Positions 44,233 to 53,224 of a DNA stretch of 64,000 nt are shown in pieces. A program made the translations under genes and the position numbers. The notes below the pieces were generated by a model that saw only the letters and a list, made by a program, of their open reading frames with translations, was not told the origin of the DNA and did no database searches. Source of the stretch: Scleromatobacter humisilvae (GTDB taxonomy: Bacteria; Pseudomonadota; Gammaproteobacteria; Burkholderiales; Burkholderiaceae_C); the NCBI RefSeq assembly GCF_023231945.1, contig NZ_JAJLJH010000006.1, positions 207,734 to 271,733 on the forward strand, read 5' to 3'. Position 1 is the first letter of the stretch. The number at the start of each line of letters is the position of its first letter.

Positions 44233-45242
44233 GACAGCGCTTCCTTGACCGCGGACTTCGGCACTGCGCCGAGCACGTCGCCGCAGAAATAGGCCCAGCT
44301 GTCGGCGTTGATCAACGCCGTCGCGGGCGGGAAGGACGCGCTGGGCCTGAGGCCTTCGTAGTCGTAGCGCTTGTCCTCCGTCGCCACGAGCTTGTGGCTC
44401 AGCTCGTGCACGATGGTGAGCGCGCACAGCCACAGCTTGGGAATGTTGCCCAGCTTGTTGCGCTTGCCCGTCTTGAGGAACAGCTGGTAGATGTAGATGA
44501 CCGGCATGGCGTCGCGGCCGTTGACGGACGCGTAGGTGGAATCGTAGTCCCCGCTGGTGCGCAGCTTCGGGCGGTCGGAGAAGATGATCTTGCCGGAATT
44601 GCAGGCCGCCGTGATCTTCCTGAAGCCGGCCTGCAGCGCGGTGCGCACGCTCGCCACGTCCGCATCCGCCGCGCCTTCCAGCAGGAACCAGCGGCGGATG
44701 GCGGCATCGACGGCGGTGGACTTGCCGCCCAGCTTGACCTCGGTGTCCGCGCTCCACTTGCGCGCCAGCTGCAGCGCGTCCGACATCATCTTGCGATTCG
44801 ACGCGCCGAAGACCTCCTCGTTCTGCGCGAGGAGCGCCGGCAGGTCGACGGCGCTCTTGCCGTCGAACAGCTCGAAGTCCCATTCGCCGTAGCTCTTGGG
44901 CTGGTCGACGACCCAGATGCTCTGGTTGCCCTTCTTGGCGACCATGTAGAAGTGCTTCATCTGCTTGACGAGCGCGGCACGATCCTGGAAATCGGGCTTG
45001 GCGGCCTGGCTCGCGCGGACGATCTCGTTGCCCGCGGCCTTCGCGGCCGAGCCGCCGGCCTTCTTCGCCGCGGCGACCAGGCGACCCCGCAGGTCGTCCA
45101 GCACCGCGCACTTGCTCGGTGTCGGGCCATCGGGCAGCAGCAACTCGCGCAGGCCCGATTCGACGCCCGCCCAGTCGGCATGCAACTGGGGTGTCTTGAG
45201 CATCTCGACGCTCTTCTCGTAGACCTCGCTGAACACGTTCAT
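44229..45242 (-). CDS. M35-like (aspzincin) zinc metallopeptidase
   Basis: A 337-residue protein whose C-terminal part matches lysine-specific/deuterolysin-type peptidases: HELSHK (zinc ligands His279 and His283, catalytic Glu280), ATED (third ligand Asp290), Y-x-Y and NADSWAYF, the aspzincin pattern. The N-terminal half (residues 1-160) is helical and charged with no known domain. No signal peptide is visible, unlike secreted fungal members. ATG at 45242 has AGGA upstream. Downstream and overlapping lies a lipoprotein gene. Export by another route, for example as an effector, would need to be shown. Confidence 0.83.
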   Translation of the reverse strand: MNVFSEVYEKSVEMLKTPQLHADWAGVESGLRELLLPDGPTPSKCAVLDDLRGRLVAAAKKAGGSAAKAAGNEIVRASQAAKPDFQDRAALVKQMKHFYMVAKKGNQSIWVVDQPKSYGEWDFELFDGKSAVDLPALLAQNEEVFGASNRKMMSDALQLARKWSADTEVKLGGKSTAVDAAIRRWFLLEGAADADVASVRTALQAGFRKITAACNSGKIIFSDRPKLRTSGDYDSTYASVNGRDAMPVIYIYQLFLKTGKRNKLGNIPKLWLCALTIVHELSHKLVATEDKRYDYEGLRPSASFPPATALINADSWAYFCGDVLGAVPKSAVKEALS

Positions 45243-45396
45243 GGACCAATCCTCGTCGTGCAGATGAATCGGAAATTCTAGGGAGCGGCAGCGACGCGGT
45301 CTCTCCCCAGGTCGCCGTCGATCCGGCCCAGTAACCCCCGCGACACCCCGCTCGCGCGCGCCTTCGTAGAATGCGCTCGTCCGTTCACATGACGGA

Positions 45397-45549
45397 CGCG
45401 TTCTCAGGGCGGGGCGAAATTCCCCACCGGCGGTATCCGTGATTCGTCGCGGGAGCCCGCGAGCGCCTTCGCGTCCCTTCGAGCGAAGGGTCAGCAGACC
45501 TGGTGCGATGCCAGGGCCGACGGTCACAGTCCGGATGAAAGAGAAACGC
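45397..45549 (+). promoter_or_regulatory. FMN riboswitch (RFN element)
   Basis: Highly conserved RFN sequence elements occur in order: TTCTCAGGGCGGGGCGAAAT, TCCCCACCGGCGGTA, AGCCCGCGAGCG, GGTCAGCAGACCTGGTG, AATTCCAGGGCCGACGG-like ATGCCAGGGCCGACGG, TCACAGTCCGGATG and closing AAAGAGAA. P1 pairs GCGTTCTC with GAGAAACGC. It precedes ribH, which FMN should turn off. A -10-like TAGAAT (45367-45372) is upstream. The 154 bases before it (45243-45396) hold no gene. Confidence 0.96.
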
Positions 45550-45562
45550 GACAGTGTGAGCT

Positions 45563-45594
45563 GCTGCATGCCTGCGCGAAGCGGGACATGCAGC
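45563..45594 (+). terminator. Riboswitch expression-platform hairpin
   Basis: GCTGCATG (45563-45570) pairs with CATGCAGC (45587-45594); the stem continues with CCTGC and GCGGG around loop GCGAA, leaving one bulged A. It lies 14 bases after the RFN element and 54 before ribH. No long T-run follows, so it may act on transcription or sequester the leader; which one is inference. Confidence 0.55.
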
Positions 45595-45648
45595 CGCTGC
45601 GTTATCGCGCGCCCTGATTCTGGCAACCCGCTCACTCGAGAGAGAACC

Positions 45649-46155
45649 ATGAATCAGATGACTACCACGCATCTTTCCGCCGTCGCCGGCGCGAGCCATC
45701 CGGCCCGCATCGCGGTGATCTGCGCCACCTGGCATTCGGACATCGTCGACAAGGCCAAGCAGTCCTTGCTCGCCGAGCTGCACCGAAGTCCGACACCGCC
45801 GGGCCAGGTCGAGCAATTCGAGGTGCCCGGCGCCTTCGAGATCCCGTTGCTGGCGCAGAAGCTCGCGCGTTCGGGGCGCTACGACGCCATCGTCGCCTGC
45901 GGCCTCGTCGTCAACGGCGGCATCTACCGCCACGAGTTCGTCGCCGCGGCCGTGATCGACGCGCTGATGCGCGTGCAGCTCGACACCGACGTGCCGGTGA
46001 TGTCCGCGGTGCTGACGCCGCGCGACTTCCACGAGCACGAGGAGCACCAGCGCTTCTTCAGCGAGCACTTCGTCAAGAAGGGCGTCGAGGTGGCGCGGGC
46101 CTGCATCGAGACGATCGCCGGCCTGCGGCGCGTCGACATGGCGCTGGCGCGCTGA
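45649..46155 (+). CDS. ribH: 6,7-dimethyl-8-ribityllumazine synthase
   Basis: Condenses 5-amino-6-ribitylaminouracil with 3,4-dihydroxy-2-butanone 4-phosphate, the penultimate riboflavin step. The 168-residue product has ATWHSDIVDKAKQSL, EQFEVPGAFEIPLLAQKLA, YDAIVACGLVVNGGIYRHEFVAAAVIDALM and VPVMSAVLTPRDFHEHEEHQRFFSEHF; the form resembles the RibH2 type known from rhizobia and Brucella rather than the typical E. coli enzyme. Single gene under the FMN riboswitch, not in a rib operon. Start 45649 has GAGAGA upstream. Confidence 0.92.
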   Translation: MNQMTTTHLSAVAGASHPARIAVICATWHSDIVDKAKQSLLAELHRSPTPPGQVEQFEVPGAFEIPLLAQKLARSGRYDAIVACGLVVNGGIYRHEFVAAAVIDALMRVQLDTDVPVMSAVLTPRDFHEHEEHQRFFSEHFVKKGVEVARACIETIAGLRRVDMALAR

Positions 46156-46158
46156 CGT

Positions 46159-47097
46159 TCAGCGCAGCGACTGCATGAATGCGTCGACCTGCGTCGTGTA
46201 GTCCGACGCGGCGCCCAGCGTCGCGTTGATCTGCATGTGCGACAGGTCCTCGCGCAGCACGCGCACCTGGCCGCCCAGGCCATTCGCCTTCGCCGCGAAG
46301 CGATCGGCCTGGCCGCAGGATTCGCGCCGGCGCGACGAGCACACGGCCAGCATCGGCGCCGTCGCTCGCGCGAGCTGTGCAATCGGCGACACGGCCGTCC
46401 ATCGCGCCGGGTCGGTGCCGAACGCGCGGTCGTAGAGGCCGAGGTGGCGGTGTTCCATGATGACGGGCACATCGAGCGCGGCGCTGTCCAGCAGCACGGC
46501 GCCGCGCCACGGCTGCGGCTTCGCGGCAGTGGGGGCGCCGGCGGCGACCAGCGCCACCAAATGCGCGCCCGCCGAGTGGCCCATCAGGATGAAGCGCGCC
46601 GGGTCGCCGCCCCATGACGCGGCGCGCGATTGCGCGGACGCGATCGCGGCGGCGACGTCCTCGGCCTGCTGCGCGACGGGCGTCGGCAGCATGCGGTAGT
46701 TGGCGGAGATCACGACATAGCCCTGGCCGACCCAATGGGCCACCTTGGGCTCCAGCACACGGGCGTTGGCCTTGTCGCCGCGCGCCCAGCCGCCGCCGTG
46801 GACGAAGAAGACCACCGGCGCGGCACCGGCGGCGGGCCGGGTCGGCACGAAGACGTCGAAGCGCTGCGCCGGATCGGGGCCGTATGCGACGTCGGCGACG
46901 ATGCGCGCGCCCGCCGGTGCGCTGCGCGCGGCCTGGTCGGAGTCGGTGCCGTCGTCGAGGCTCTCGGCCAGGCGCTCGCGCAGGCGTTCGAAACGATGCG
47001 GCGCGGGCGTGGTCGGGTCGGACTGCGCGGACGCGGGCGACGTGTCGAGCAGGGCGAGCAATGCGGCGAGGATGGTCAGGCAACGCAGGCGGGTCAT
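46159..47097 (-). CDS. Exported alpha/beta hydrolase (HSL/carboxylesterase type)
   Basis: A 312-residue hydrolase with a signal peptide (MTRLRCLTILAALLALLDTSPASA). Catalytic features are VVFFVHGGGWARGD (oxyanion HGGG), GHSAGAHLVALVAAGAP with the nucleophile Ser, and a C-terminal His in EDLSHMQI. The usual reaction is hydrolysis of short esters. AAGGA precedes the ATG at 47097. It ends four bases from the ribH stop, convergent. Confidence 0.9.
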   Translation of the reverse strand: MTRLRCLTILAALLALLDTSPASAQSDPTTPAPHRFERLRERLAESLDDGTDSDQAARSAPAGARIVADVAYGPDPAQRFDVFVPTRPAAGAAPVVFFVHGGGWARGDKANARVLEPKVAHWVGQGYVVISANYRMLPTPVAQQAEDVAAAIASAQSRAASWGGDPARFILMGHSAGAHLVALVAAGAPTAAKPQPWRGAVLLDSAALDVPVIMEHRHLGLYDRAFGTDPARWTAVSPIAQLARATAPMLAVCSSRRRESCGQADRFAAKANGLGGQVRVLREDLSHMQINATLGAASDYTTQVDAFMQSLR

Positions 47098-47205
47098 GGC
47101 GAGTTCCTTGGCATGGCCGGGATGATCGCATCGCGCCGCGCCGCCGGTGCGGCGGCGACATGTCGTTGCGTGACAGTGCTGCAACGTGCCTGCGGCGACG
47201 TCGGC

Positions 47206-49344
47206 TCAGCCGGTCGCGCGCGGCAGCGTCAGCACGATCCTCACGCCGCCCGGCACGTTCTCCGCGGCCACCGTGCCGCCCATCTTGGCCATGTAGGTCT
47301 TGACGACGAACAGGCCCTGGCCGCGCTGCGGCGAGTGGGCGTCGAGGGCTTCGCCCGCTTGCGCGCCCGAGACGCCGTACTCGAAGATCTTGTCGATCAG
47401 CGCGGGCGGGATGGCGTCGCCCTCGTTGTGGAGTTCGACCGTCGCGCGCGCCTCGTCCGCGCGCAGGCGCAGCGTGATCGGCGAGCCCGCGCGGCGATGG
47501 CGTTGCGCGTTCTGCAGCACGTGCGTGACGACGTCTTCCAGCGGGTATTCGTCGGCGCGCACGACCACCGCCTCGCCGGGCCCGTCGTAGCGCACGTCGA
47601 CGATGCCGGCGTGCGGCGCGTTGGCGGCGACCTCGGCGAGGAAGGCGTCGAGGTCGAGCGTCGCGAGCTGCAGCGTCGTCGACTCGAAGGCCTCGCTGGG
47701 CGACGCGCTGCCGTACAGCACGCGGATCGCCTGCTGCATGCGCAGGATGTAGCGCCGGCTCGCGTCGTCGGGCGCGCCGTGCAGCGCGATCAGCGACTGC
47801 AGCGGCGACATGATCTCGTGCCCCACGGCCATCCACTGGTCCTTCTCGCGCTCGGCGCGCAGCCGCTCGCGCTGCATGCTCTCGTCGACGCGCTGCAGCA
47901 GCTCGGCGAGGTTGCTCGCCAGCACGCCGAGTTCATCCGGACTGCGCAGGTCGGCGATGTCCAGCGTCGACCAGGGGGCCGCCTTGTCGTCCGCCACCAC
48001 CGCGGCCGTGACCGCGCGCGAGCGCTTGGACAGCATCGTGATGCGGCGGATGATGGTCCACTCGATCGCGCCCCAGGCGAGCGCCAGCGCCAGCAGCATC
48101 GCGACGACGAACCACGACACCCGCGTCGCCACCAGCGCCAGCGCGCGGTTGGCGCTGCGCTCGTCGCCGAAGCCGTGCAGCTCGTAGCTGCCGGCGGCGG
48201 TGCGGATGGTCTCGGTGGCCTCGATCGGCACGTCCTCGTCCTCGATCGGCAGCCGGCGCAGCAGGCCGCGCACGGCGTAGCCGAGGAAGTCGTTGACGGC
48301 CTGCGGCACCCAGCTCGACGTCGGCGGCGTGACCGGCGCCGCGCCCTTGATCGTCGCCAGCGGCGCGGCGCTCTTGCCATCGAGCTTGCGCAGCTGCAGC
48401 GTCTCGCCGGGCAGCAGCTGCGCGCTGAGGTCGGCCAGCGAGAACGGCGGCGTCGCGCCGGGCCGGGCGCTGTCGAACAGCGGCGCGGCGTCGCCGGGGG
48501 CGAGCCATTGCACGCGAACGTCGATGCGGTTCATGTCGGCCGGCGGCCAGACCGGGTGCGCCGACGCCACCACGTCGTCGTGCAGGATCTCCACGGGCAG
48601 CCGCACCGAGAAGAACGCGCGCCGCGCGCAAGTGTCGATCACCGTGCCGCCGTCCACGCACGGGCCGCTTTGCCACAGCCAGCCGCGGAAGTCGCGCACC
48701 GGGCGCGGCAGCACACGGCCGTCGGCGTCCTCGGCGAAGCCGGTCAGGCGCCCGCGGATCACGTTGACGGCGGTGGCCGGCTCCGGCTCGAAGGGCGCGA
48801 TCCAGGCGAAGCGGCGGCCGCGCAGCGAGACGTCCACGCGCAGGCGGCTGGACAGCGCCAGGTCGTGCTCGCCCGCCTCGTGCGCCACCGGCGGCGGGCT
48901 GGGCGCATGCCCCACCACGTAGACGAAGCCGCCCGCGTAAGGATTGCTGCCGATGGCCACGCAGAGCGCGGCGTCGTCCGGGTACTGGCGTGCGCAGCCC
49001 GCCATCTCGACGGCCTGTTCGACCTTGTTGTGGTCGTCGAAGTCCAGCGCCGAAAAGGGCAGCACCAGCGGGTGCACGCTGCCCGCGGACGACGACGCGG
49101 CCGGATTCAGCAGCGCCAGCTGCCCGGCCGGATGCCGCAGCTGCGCGGCCACTTGGCCCATCGTCTTGGCGAAGCCCTGGCGATAGTTGCGATGGCTCAG
49201 CTCCTTCTCGTCCTGCAGCACCGACAGCGCGATCGCGACCGTGGCCAGCGCAAGCAGCAGGAACACGCCGCGGAAGAACAGCCGCAGGCGGAAGAACGCG
49301 ATGCCGGGCCAGCGCCAGGCGGCGATGCGGGCGCGCCAGGTCAC
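47206..49344 (-). CDS. Membrane sensor histidine kinase
   Basis: A 712-residue kinase with a first membrane helix at about residues 22-42 (LFFRGVFLLLALATVAIALSVL), a large periplasmic domain of nearly 380 residues, a second helix about 415-435 (VSWFVVAMLLALALAWGAI), a HAMP-like linker and an H-box VGHEIMSPLQSLIALHG (His509) that departs from the common HELRTP form. The ATPase part has NAQRHRRAG, no classical DNGxGI, and GQGLFVVKTYMAKMGG. Starts with GTG at 49344, overlapping the response-regulator stop (GTGA), so it is translated after it. Confidence 0.86.
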   Translation of the reverse strand: MTWRARIAAWRWPGIAFFRLRLFFRGVFLLLALATVAIALSVLQDEKELSHRNYRQGFAKTMGQVAAQLRHPAGQLALLNPAASSSAGSVHPLVLPFSALDFDDHNKVEQAVEMAGCARQYPDDAALCVAIGSNPYAGGFVYVVGHAPSPPPVAHEAGEHDLALSSRLRVDVSLRGRRFAWIAPFEPEPATAVNVIRGRLTGFAEDADGRVLPRPVRDFRGWLWQSGPCVDGGTVIDTCARRAFFSVRLPVEILHDDVVASAHPVWPPADMNRIDVRVQWLAPGDAAPLFDSARPGATPPFSLADLSAQLLPGETLQLRKLDGKSAAPLATIKGAAPVTPPTSSWVPQAVNDFLGYAVRGLLRRLPIEDEDVPIEATETIRTAAGSYELHGFGDERSANRALALVATRVSWFVVAMLLALALAWGAIEWTIIRRITMLSKRSRAVTAAVVADDKAAPWSTLDIADLRSPDELGVLASNLAELLQRVDESMQRERLRAEREKDQWMAVGHEIMSPLQSLIALHGAPDDASRRYILRMQQAIRVLYGSASPSEAFESTTLQLATLDLDAFLAEVAANAPHAGIVDVRYDGPGEAVVVRADEYPLEDVVTHVLQNAQRHRRAGSPITLRLRADEARATVELHNEGDAIPPALIDKIFEYGVSGAQAGEALDAHSPQRGQGLFVVKTYMAKMGGTVAAENVPGGVRIVLTLPRATG

Positions 49345-50060
49345 TTCTGCGCTGTCGCCAGCCAGCGGAAGCCGCGCATCGGCACGCTCTCGATGCCCTC
49401 GAACTCCGGCTCGATGTCGCGGAAGGCCTCGCGGATCGTGCTGATGTGCTTGCGCACGTTGTCGCGGTTGCGGCCCGTCTTGACGACCTGGAACAGCTCG
49501 TCGTACGACACCACCTCGCCGCGCCGCGCGTGCAGCGCCGCGAGGATGCGCTGCGCGGTCAGCGGCAGGTTCACGCGGTGGCCGCGCCACAGCACGGCCC
49601 CCTGGCCCAGCGGGTCGATGCTCAGCTCCTGGTCGACGGCCGTCGTCGCGCCGGTCTTCGCGGCGGGGCGATCCTTCGAGGCGCGCAGCATCTCCAGCAC
49701 CGTGTCGATGAAGTCGGCCTCCTCGAAGGTCGTCTTCTGCAGGTAGTCCCAGGCGTCGAGCGCCTTCATGATGCTGCGGTAGATCGTGGCCGGCATCGCC
49801 GAGACGACCAGGACCGGCGTGCCGTGCTGCTTGTTGATCGCGTTGATCAGCGCGACGCCGGCGTGCCGCTCGCGCCCGAGTTCGATGTCCATCACGACGA
49901 GGTCGTAGCGCTCGCGCGCGATCGCGGCCTCGGCCTCGTCGCGGCTGAACCACTGGTCGACGACGAGGCCCGGGCGCGCCGACAGGATCCAGCCCTTGAG
50001 CTGGTCGCTCGTCGGCGGGTCGTCTTCGATGATCGCGACGCGGGTGGCGGTGTTCGACAC
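49341..50060 (-). CDS. Response regulator, winged-helix (OmpR-like) output
   Basis: A 239-residue regulator: receiver domain with IIEDDPPT, phosphoacceptor Asp58 in VVMDIELG, VLVVSAM and LQKTTFEEA; then a C-terminal winged-helix domain (VDQELSIDPLGQGAVLWRGHRVNLPLTAQRILAALHARRGEVVSYDELFQVV, RKHISTIREAFRDIEPEFEGIESVPMRGFRW). GTG at 50060 with AAGG eight bases upstream is preferred over an ATG at 50099 that has no ribosome site. First gene of the pair with the sensor kinase and divergent from the SPFH gene. Confidence 0.88.
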   Translation of the reverse strand: MSNTATRVAIIEDDPPTSDQLKGWILSARPGLVVDQWFSRDEAEAAIARERYDLVVMDIELGRERHAGVALINAINKQHGTPVLVVSAMPATIYRSIMKALDAWDYLQKTTFEEADFIDTVLEMLRASKDRPAAKTGATTAVDQELSIDPLGQGAVLWRGHRVNLPLTAQRILAALHARRGEVVSYDELFQVVKTGRNRDNVRKHISTIREAFRDIEPEFEGIESVPMRGFRWLATAQK

Positions 50061-50258
50061 GGGGCAGGCCTTTCGGTGGACGGATGCCACGTCCGGCATC
50101 CGGGGTCGATTATCCGGCGGCCCCGGCGGGCGGGGCGTGAGTGTTTGCTCCGGCTTCCGGAGCGCACCCGGCGTCCGCGTGAACGCAACGTGGCCGCGGC
50201 GTCGTTGAACGCTCGGTGGGGGCTCGAAAGAATGGGCTCACACATCGAGGAGAACCTT

Positions 50259-51518
50259 GTGACCGACAACGACCTGCATCCCGACCACCCCTTCAACGGC
50301 GACGAGCTGCCGCGCCCGAGCCCGCTCGAGCGCTTCGCCGACCGCCTGCCGCGCGTTCGCGTGCTGTCGCTGACGGCCTGCGCCGTGGCCGCGGCCGCCG
50401 CGTGGGGGCTGTGGACGCATCCACCGCTGCGCAACGTCCCCGACGGCGAGATCGGCGTGCGCATGAACCGCTTCAGCGGCAACGCCAGCGTCGTGCGCGC
50501 CGGCACCGTGTTCGTCGTCCCGGGCCTGCACGACCTGCGCGTCTATGACCTGCACGAGCAGACCTTCCATCCCGCCGACAGCGCGTCCGCCAACGGCAGC
50601 GCGCCGTTCCAGTCGGTCGAGGGCCTGTCGCTGGGCGTCGACGTCTCCGCGCACTACGCGCTCGACCCGGCGCGCGTCGCGACGATCGCGCGCGACCTGC
50701 CGGCCGACGTCGGCGGCCAGGTCGTCGCGCCGGCCGTGCGCGGCGTGATCTACCGCGTGTTCACGCGCTACACGGTGCGCGAGATCTTCTCGTCCAAGCG
50801 CGCCGAGATCCAGCAGATCATCGAGAGCGAGCTGCGCCCGAAGCTGGCCGCCGACGGCATCGTGCTGCGCGACGTGCAGATCGGCCAGGTCGACCTGCCG
50901 GCCGACTACAAGAAGGGCATGGAGTCGCTGCTCGCCGAGGAACTCGCGAGCGAGAAGATGCGCTTCACGCTCGAATTGAAGGACAAGGAGGTCAAGCAGG
51001 CGGCGCTCGAGGCCGAGGCCGACAAGGTCAAGCGCGAGAAGGCCGCCGAGGCGGCCGGCCAGGAGCAGATCATCGCGGCCAAGGCGCAGGAAGAGGCGAT
51101 GGCCCACGTGCTGCCGTTCAAGCAGAAGCAGATCCAGCAGCGCCAGCTCGAGGCCGAGGCCGAGAAGGCGTCGCGCATCAAGACGGCCGAGGGCACCGCC
51201 GAGGCGCGCCGCATCGAGGCCGCCGGCGAGGCCGACTCGCGCAACAAGCTGGCCGACGCGGAGGTCTATCGGCTGGAGAAGGTCGGCAAGTCGACGAGCG
51301 AGCAGATGGCGCGCGAGGGCGACCTGATCACGCGCCATCCCCTGCTGATCCAGAAGACCATGGCCGACAAGCTGTCCGACAAGATCCAGGTGATCATCGC
51401 GCCCCCGCCGGCCGATGGCGGCTTCATTGGCTCGACGCTGCTGGGCAACGCCCGCAACGCGACGACGACGACCGCGAAGGCGGCCGACGCCGACGCCTCG
51501 CAGGAGAACGCGCAATGA
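50259..51518 (+). CDS. SPFH (prohibitin-like) membrane protein
   Basis: A 419-residue SPFH-domain protein with one membrane helix at about residues 34-52 (VLSLTACAVAAAAAWGLWT). The SPFH domain follows (PDGEIGVRMNRFSGNASVVRAGTVFVVPGLHDLRVYDL ... LSLGVDVSAHYALDP ... RAEIQQIIESELRPKLAADGIVLRDVQIGQVDLPADYKKGME), then a long Ala/Glu/Lys coiled coil (about 240-340). Likely forms a membrane scaffold. GTG at 50259 has a near-ideal GAGGAG six bases upstream, deciding against an ATG nine codons earlier. Overlaps the next gene by four bases. Confidence 0.87.
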   Translation: MTDNDLHPDHPFNGDELPRPSPLERFADRLPRVRVLSLTACAVAAAAAWGLWTHPPLRNVPDGEIGVRMNRFSGNASVVRAGTVFVVPGLHDLRVYDLHEQTFHPADSASANGSAPFQSVEGLSLGVDVSAHYALDPARVATIARDLPADVGGQVVAPAVRGVIYRVFTRYTVREIFSSKRAEIQQIIESELRPKLAADGIVLRDVQIGQVDLPADYKKGMESLLAEELASEKMRFTLELKDKEVKQAALEAEADKVKREKAAEAAGQEQIIAAKAQEEAMAHVLPFKQKQIQQRQLEAEAEKASRIKTAEGTAEARRIEAAGEADSRNKLADAEVYRLEKVGKSTSEQMAREGDLITRHPLLIQKTMADKLSDKIQVIIAPPPADGGFIGSTLLGNARNATTTTAKAADADASQENAQ

Positions 51519-53224
51519 ACACGCACGACCGCATCCGCGTCGCGCACCGCATGACGCGCCGCAACCACGAGTTCGGCCATCCGCAGGGCGACGCGAAGTC
51601 GTGGCGCACCCTGCTCGTGTGCCTGCTGGCGACGGCCTGCGCGGTGTCCTGCGTGATGTTCGTGCCGGCCGCGCAGGCCGCGGGCACCACGCGCGCCGTG
51701 CCGGCCGCCACGATCGCGCCGGTGGTCGCGAAGGCGCCGCCCGCGACGCCGGCGCCGCGCTACGCGCTCGTCACGCAGGACGCCGTGCCGCTGCGCAGCG
51801 GCGCGAAGAGCGGTGGCACGCCGCTGGCGTTGCTGACGCAGGGCGAGCTGCTGGAGCTGCGCGGCGAGCGCCTGGACTACCTGCAGGTCTACGACCTCGC
51901 GCGCGAGCGCGGCGGCTACGTGCGCGCGAACGCGGTGCGCGCGCTCACGCTCGCGCCCGAGGAGGCACCCGAGCTGCTGTCGCTGGTGCGCTTCCTGCGC
52001 GATCGCAGCGGCTCCGAGTCGCTCGGGCTGGGCCTGGCCGCCGCCTACCTGAAGGCCGCGCCGGCCGGCTCGATCGACGCGGAGGTCTTCGACGCGATGG
52101 GCACCATGGCCGAGCGCCTCGCCTGGCGCGCCAACGTGTCGGCCACCAACGCCGCCAACGCGCCGGTGCGCCCGGGCGAGCCGAGCATCGCCGCGCAGCT
52201 CGAGGTGGCGGCCGATCTGGGCGTGCACTTCGCGAGCCTCGAGCGCGACGGCCATGTCTGGCTGTGCTACGACGGCGACGCTTTCCGCCACGCACTGGCG
52301 TTGTCGCCCAGCCCTGAGCAGGCGGCCCGCGCGGCGCTCGCGCTGACGCGCCACGACTGCATCGCCGACATGACGCCGCCGCTGCAGCGCTGGCAGGTCG
52401 ACCAGGCGCGTGCCGAGCTGCTGGCGCGCGTGCCGACGGCCGGCTTGCCGCCGTACCTGCGCAACCGCATCCGCATGCGCCAGGCCGGCGTGTGGGCGGC
52501 GCTGGCGTTCGAGGACAGCCGCCGCCTCGCCGTCGAGGCCGGCGCACCCACCAACGGCCTGCCCGCGGTCGGCGCCAACGACGTGCTCTCCGCCGGCAAC
52601 CAGGCGCTGGAGGCGCTGGCCGGCGTCGACAAGAACGAAGTGGCCGACGACGACCAGTCGACCTGGACCGACGCCGCGATGCGAGTCGGCGCCTCGCGCT
52701 GGGCCGCCGAGCCGGTGTTCGCGCCGGCCGCGACCGGCCTGCACGTCGCGACGCAGGCCGGCCAGCCGGGCGAGACCTGCGTGCTGCTGCTCGATGCAAG
52801 GCATGGCGCCGACCATCCGCTGGCTCGCCGTTGCACGTTCGGCACCGTGTGGACGGCCTCGGCGCGCGCGAACGCCAATTCGACCGCGCTGACGCTGGCC
52901 GTGCAGCCGCTGGCCACCTGGCGCGAGCTGTGGATGTTCCGCGCGACGCCCGCCGGCTGGACGCTGCAGGTGCTGCCGCCGTCGACCGAAGCCAGCGGCG
53001 TCGGCTACGTCGAATTCGCCGGCTGGGTGCCGGGCACGGGCCAGGTGCTGGCGGCGCGCGAGGTGCGCGTTTCCGCGCGCAACAACAAGCCCGCGCGCAC
53101 CTACGAGCTGCTCGATGGCCAGACGCTCGCGACGCAGAAGACGGCCGACGCGCCGTCCTCGCTGAAGGCGTTCAACCGTTTCCAGGATCCGGCCTGGAAG
53201 CGCGTGACGGTCAGTCTTCGCTGA
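51515..53224 (+). CDS. SH3-like domain protein, membrane or exported
   Basis: A 569-residue protein with a hydrophobic segment at about 31-55 (LLVCLLATACAVSCVMFVPAAQA|AG), either signal peptide or anchor after a charged 30-residue start. A bacterial SH3-like domain follows (about 83-145: YALVTQDAVPLRSGAKSGGTPLALLTQGELLELRGERLDYLQVYD). The remaining 400 residues are not recognised and contain several Cys. The ATG overlaps the SPFH stop (ATGA), so the two products are probably made together, perhaps as a periplasmic partner and its scaffold. The 3' end overlaps the next gene on the other strand by 14 bases. Confidence 0.78.
   Translation: MNTHDRIRVAHRMTRRNHEFGHPQGDAKSWRTLLVCLLATACAVSCVMFVPAAQAAGTTRAVPAATIAPVVAKAPPATPAPRYALVTQDAVPLRSGAKSGGTPLALLTQGELLELRGERLDYLQVYDLARERGGYVRANAVRALTLAPEEAPELLSLVRFLRDRSGSESLGLGLAAAYLKAAPAGSIDAEVFDAMGTMAERLAWRANVSATNAANAPVRPGEPSIAAQLEVAADLGVHFASLERDGHVWLCYDGDAFRHALALSPSPEQAARAALALTRHDCIADMTPPLQRWQVDQARAELLARVPTAGLPPYLRNRIRMRQAGVWAALAFEDSRRLAVEAGAPTNGLPAVGANDVLSAGNQALEALAGVDKNEVADDDQSTWTDAAMRVGASRWAAEPVFAPAATGLHVATQAGQPGETCVLLLDARHGADHPLARRCTFGTVWTASARANANSTALTLAVQPLATWRELWMFRATPAGWTLQVLPPSTEASGVGYVEFAGWVPGTGQVLAAREVRVSARNNKPARTYELLDGQTLATQKTADAPSSLKAFNRFQDPAWKRVTVSLR

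Noticed and set aside
45439..45648. Extended N terminus of RibH
   Set aside because: The extension lies within the FMN riboswitch; the conserved protein starts at 45649 with its own ribosome site.
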